From Saccoglossus kowalevskii (lineage: Eukaryota; Hemichordata; Enteropneusta; Harrimaniidae): 20,667 nt of DNA. The stretch covers positions 452,392 to 473,058 of the forward strand of contig NW_003134350.1 in assembly GCF_000003605.2 (NCBI RefSeq). The letters run 5' to 3'. Both the position numbers and the translations under genes were made by a program. The notes under the pieces were generated by a model that had not been told where the DNA came from, ran no database searches, and worked only from the letters and a program-made list of their open reading frames with translations. Positions 20,191 to 20,667 of the stretch are shown here, in pieces (position 1 is the first letter of the stretch; the number at the start of each line of letters is the position of its first letter).

Positions 20191-20410
20191 AACTCAGAAA
20201 AAATGATTTTGTTTTGGGGTTAAACACTGTAACCATCTTGCAAACAACGAAAAATTATCCAAAAAAAATATTCGTTCACCACGCCGGGCTCGGGAAAATA
20301 ATACTTATTTTTGAAAAAAAATGCGTCATTGATTTGAACGATACTTACAATGAAGAAACAAACATGTTCATAAAAAACACACACATTTTATTACAATACG
20401 ATTTACATAC

Positions 20411-20586
20411 CGTCTGAATTTACGGTGAAATAATGGGTAGGGTCTGTGAGGAAACAGTGGACGAAGGCATTTATCATTATCTTCGTTTTGGTATGTTTTC
20501 GATCGTACGCAAACTCTCGACGCAAAACAATTTTCCACCATGAGGTTTTTCAGCACGATTTGACCTGGAACAACTTCCTTTGACAT
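20411..20586 (-). CDS. possible first coding exon of an unrecognised minus-strand gene
   Basis: The minus strand has ATG at 20586 with an in-frame TGA three codons upstream, then 58 codons starting MSKEVVPGQIVLKNLMVEN. A good donor, ACG|GTATGT, follows (donor G at 20410). GC content is higher than the flanks, and a CCAAT box (ATTGG on the minus strand) lies upstream at about 20620. The sequence is mixed and protein-like, and I do not recognise it. The phase (2) does not match the first visible ATG2 exon, so it is not simply an alternative ATG2 start. Confidence 0.3.
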
Positions 20587-20667
20587 AACAGGTCATGTCT
20601 TTCATTAACCAATCAAAATGATGTGTCGTAATGATGAAATTTTCCAATTATTGACGATGATTTTTTA

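Overview
The window reads as nuclear DNA from an animal, most likely a marine invertebrate. It is AT-rich, its one clear gene is cut into short exons by GT-AG introns, and it carries a decayed tyrosine-recombinase retrotransposon and tandem-core repeats. I cannot name the phylum from the sequence. There are no bacterial signs such as operons, ribosome-binding sites or dense ORFs.

The one confidently identified gene is the 3' end of ATG2 on the minus strand. Nine exons between 15765 and 9436 splice in consistent phase into 402 codons plus a stop, counting the stop within 1209 nt (402 residues). They match the C-terminal fifth of the autophagy lipid-transfer protein ATG2A/ATG2B. Exon borders were set by hand from GT/AG signals, codon phase and recalled family motifs. 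The rest of the gene should lie beyond 20667, or in upstream exons that I could not see in the last 4.9 kb.

Left part: 1-134 (minus) has a stop-free frame that looks like the start of a non-LTR reverse transcriptase. 647-841 (minus) is an unassigned stop-free frame. About 850-2880 shows nothing I can name. About 2885-6310 (minus) is a broken DIRS/Ngaro-type retroelement. In order it has a gag-like region, the first part of the RT, RNase H and pieces of tyrosine recombinase, with the RT core missing. Inside it, 3986-4461 is a foreign insert flanked by an 11-bp direct repeat. The insert holds a RecQ-like helicase start behind a CCAAT/YY1-type promoter. 6540-9435 is AT-rich and is either ATG2 3' UTR or intergenic.

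Right part: the ATG2 introns and the DNA upstream hold three copies of one tandem-core, hairpin-ended repeat family (near 10973, 12650 and 17909). All three lie in the same orientation, antisense to ATG2. A different tandem array at 14060-14935 has an octamer ATGCAAAT in nearly every unit. The far right (19477-20586) has a possible MITE end, an ETS+YY1 promoter-like patch and two GC-richer minus-strand stretches that may be exons of an unrecognised gene.

I see no new multi-gene system. The most unusual items are the nested helicase insert and the same-orientation repeat family inside ATG2.
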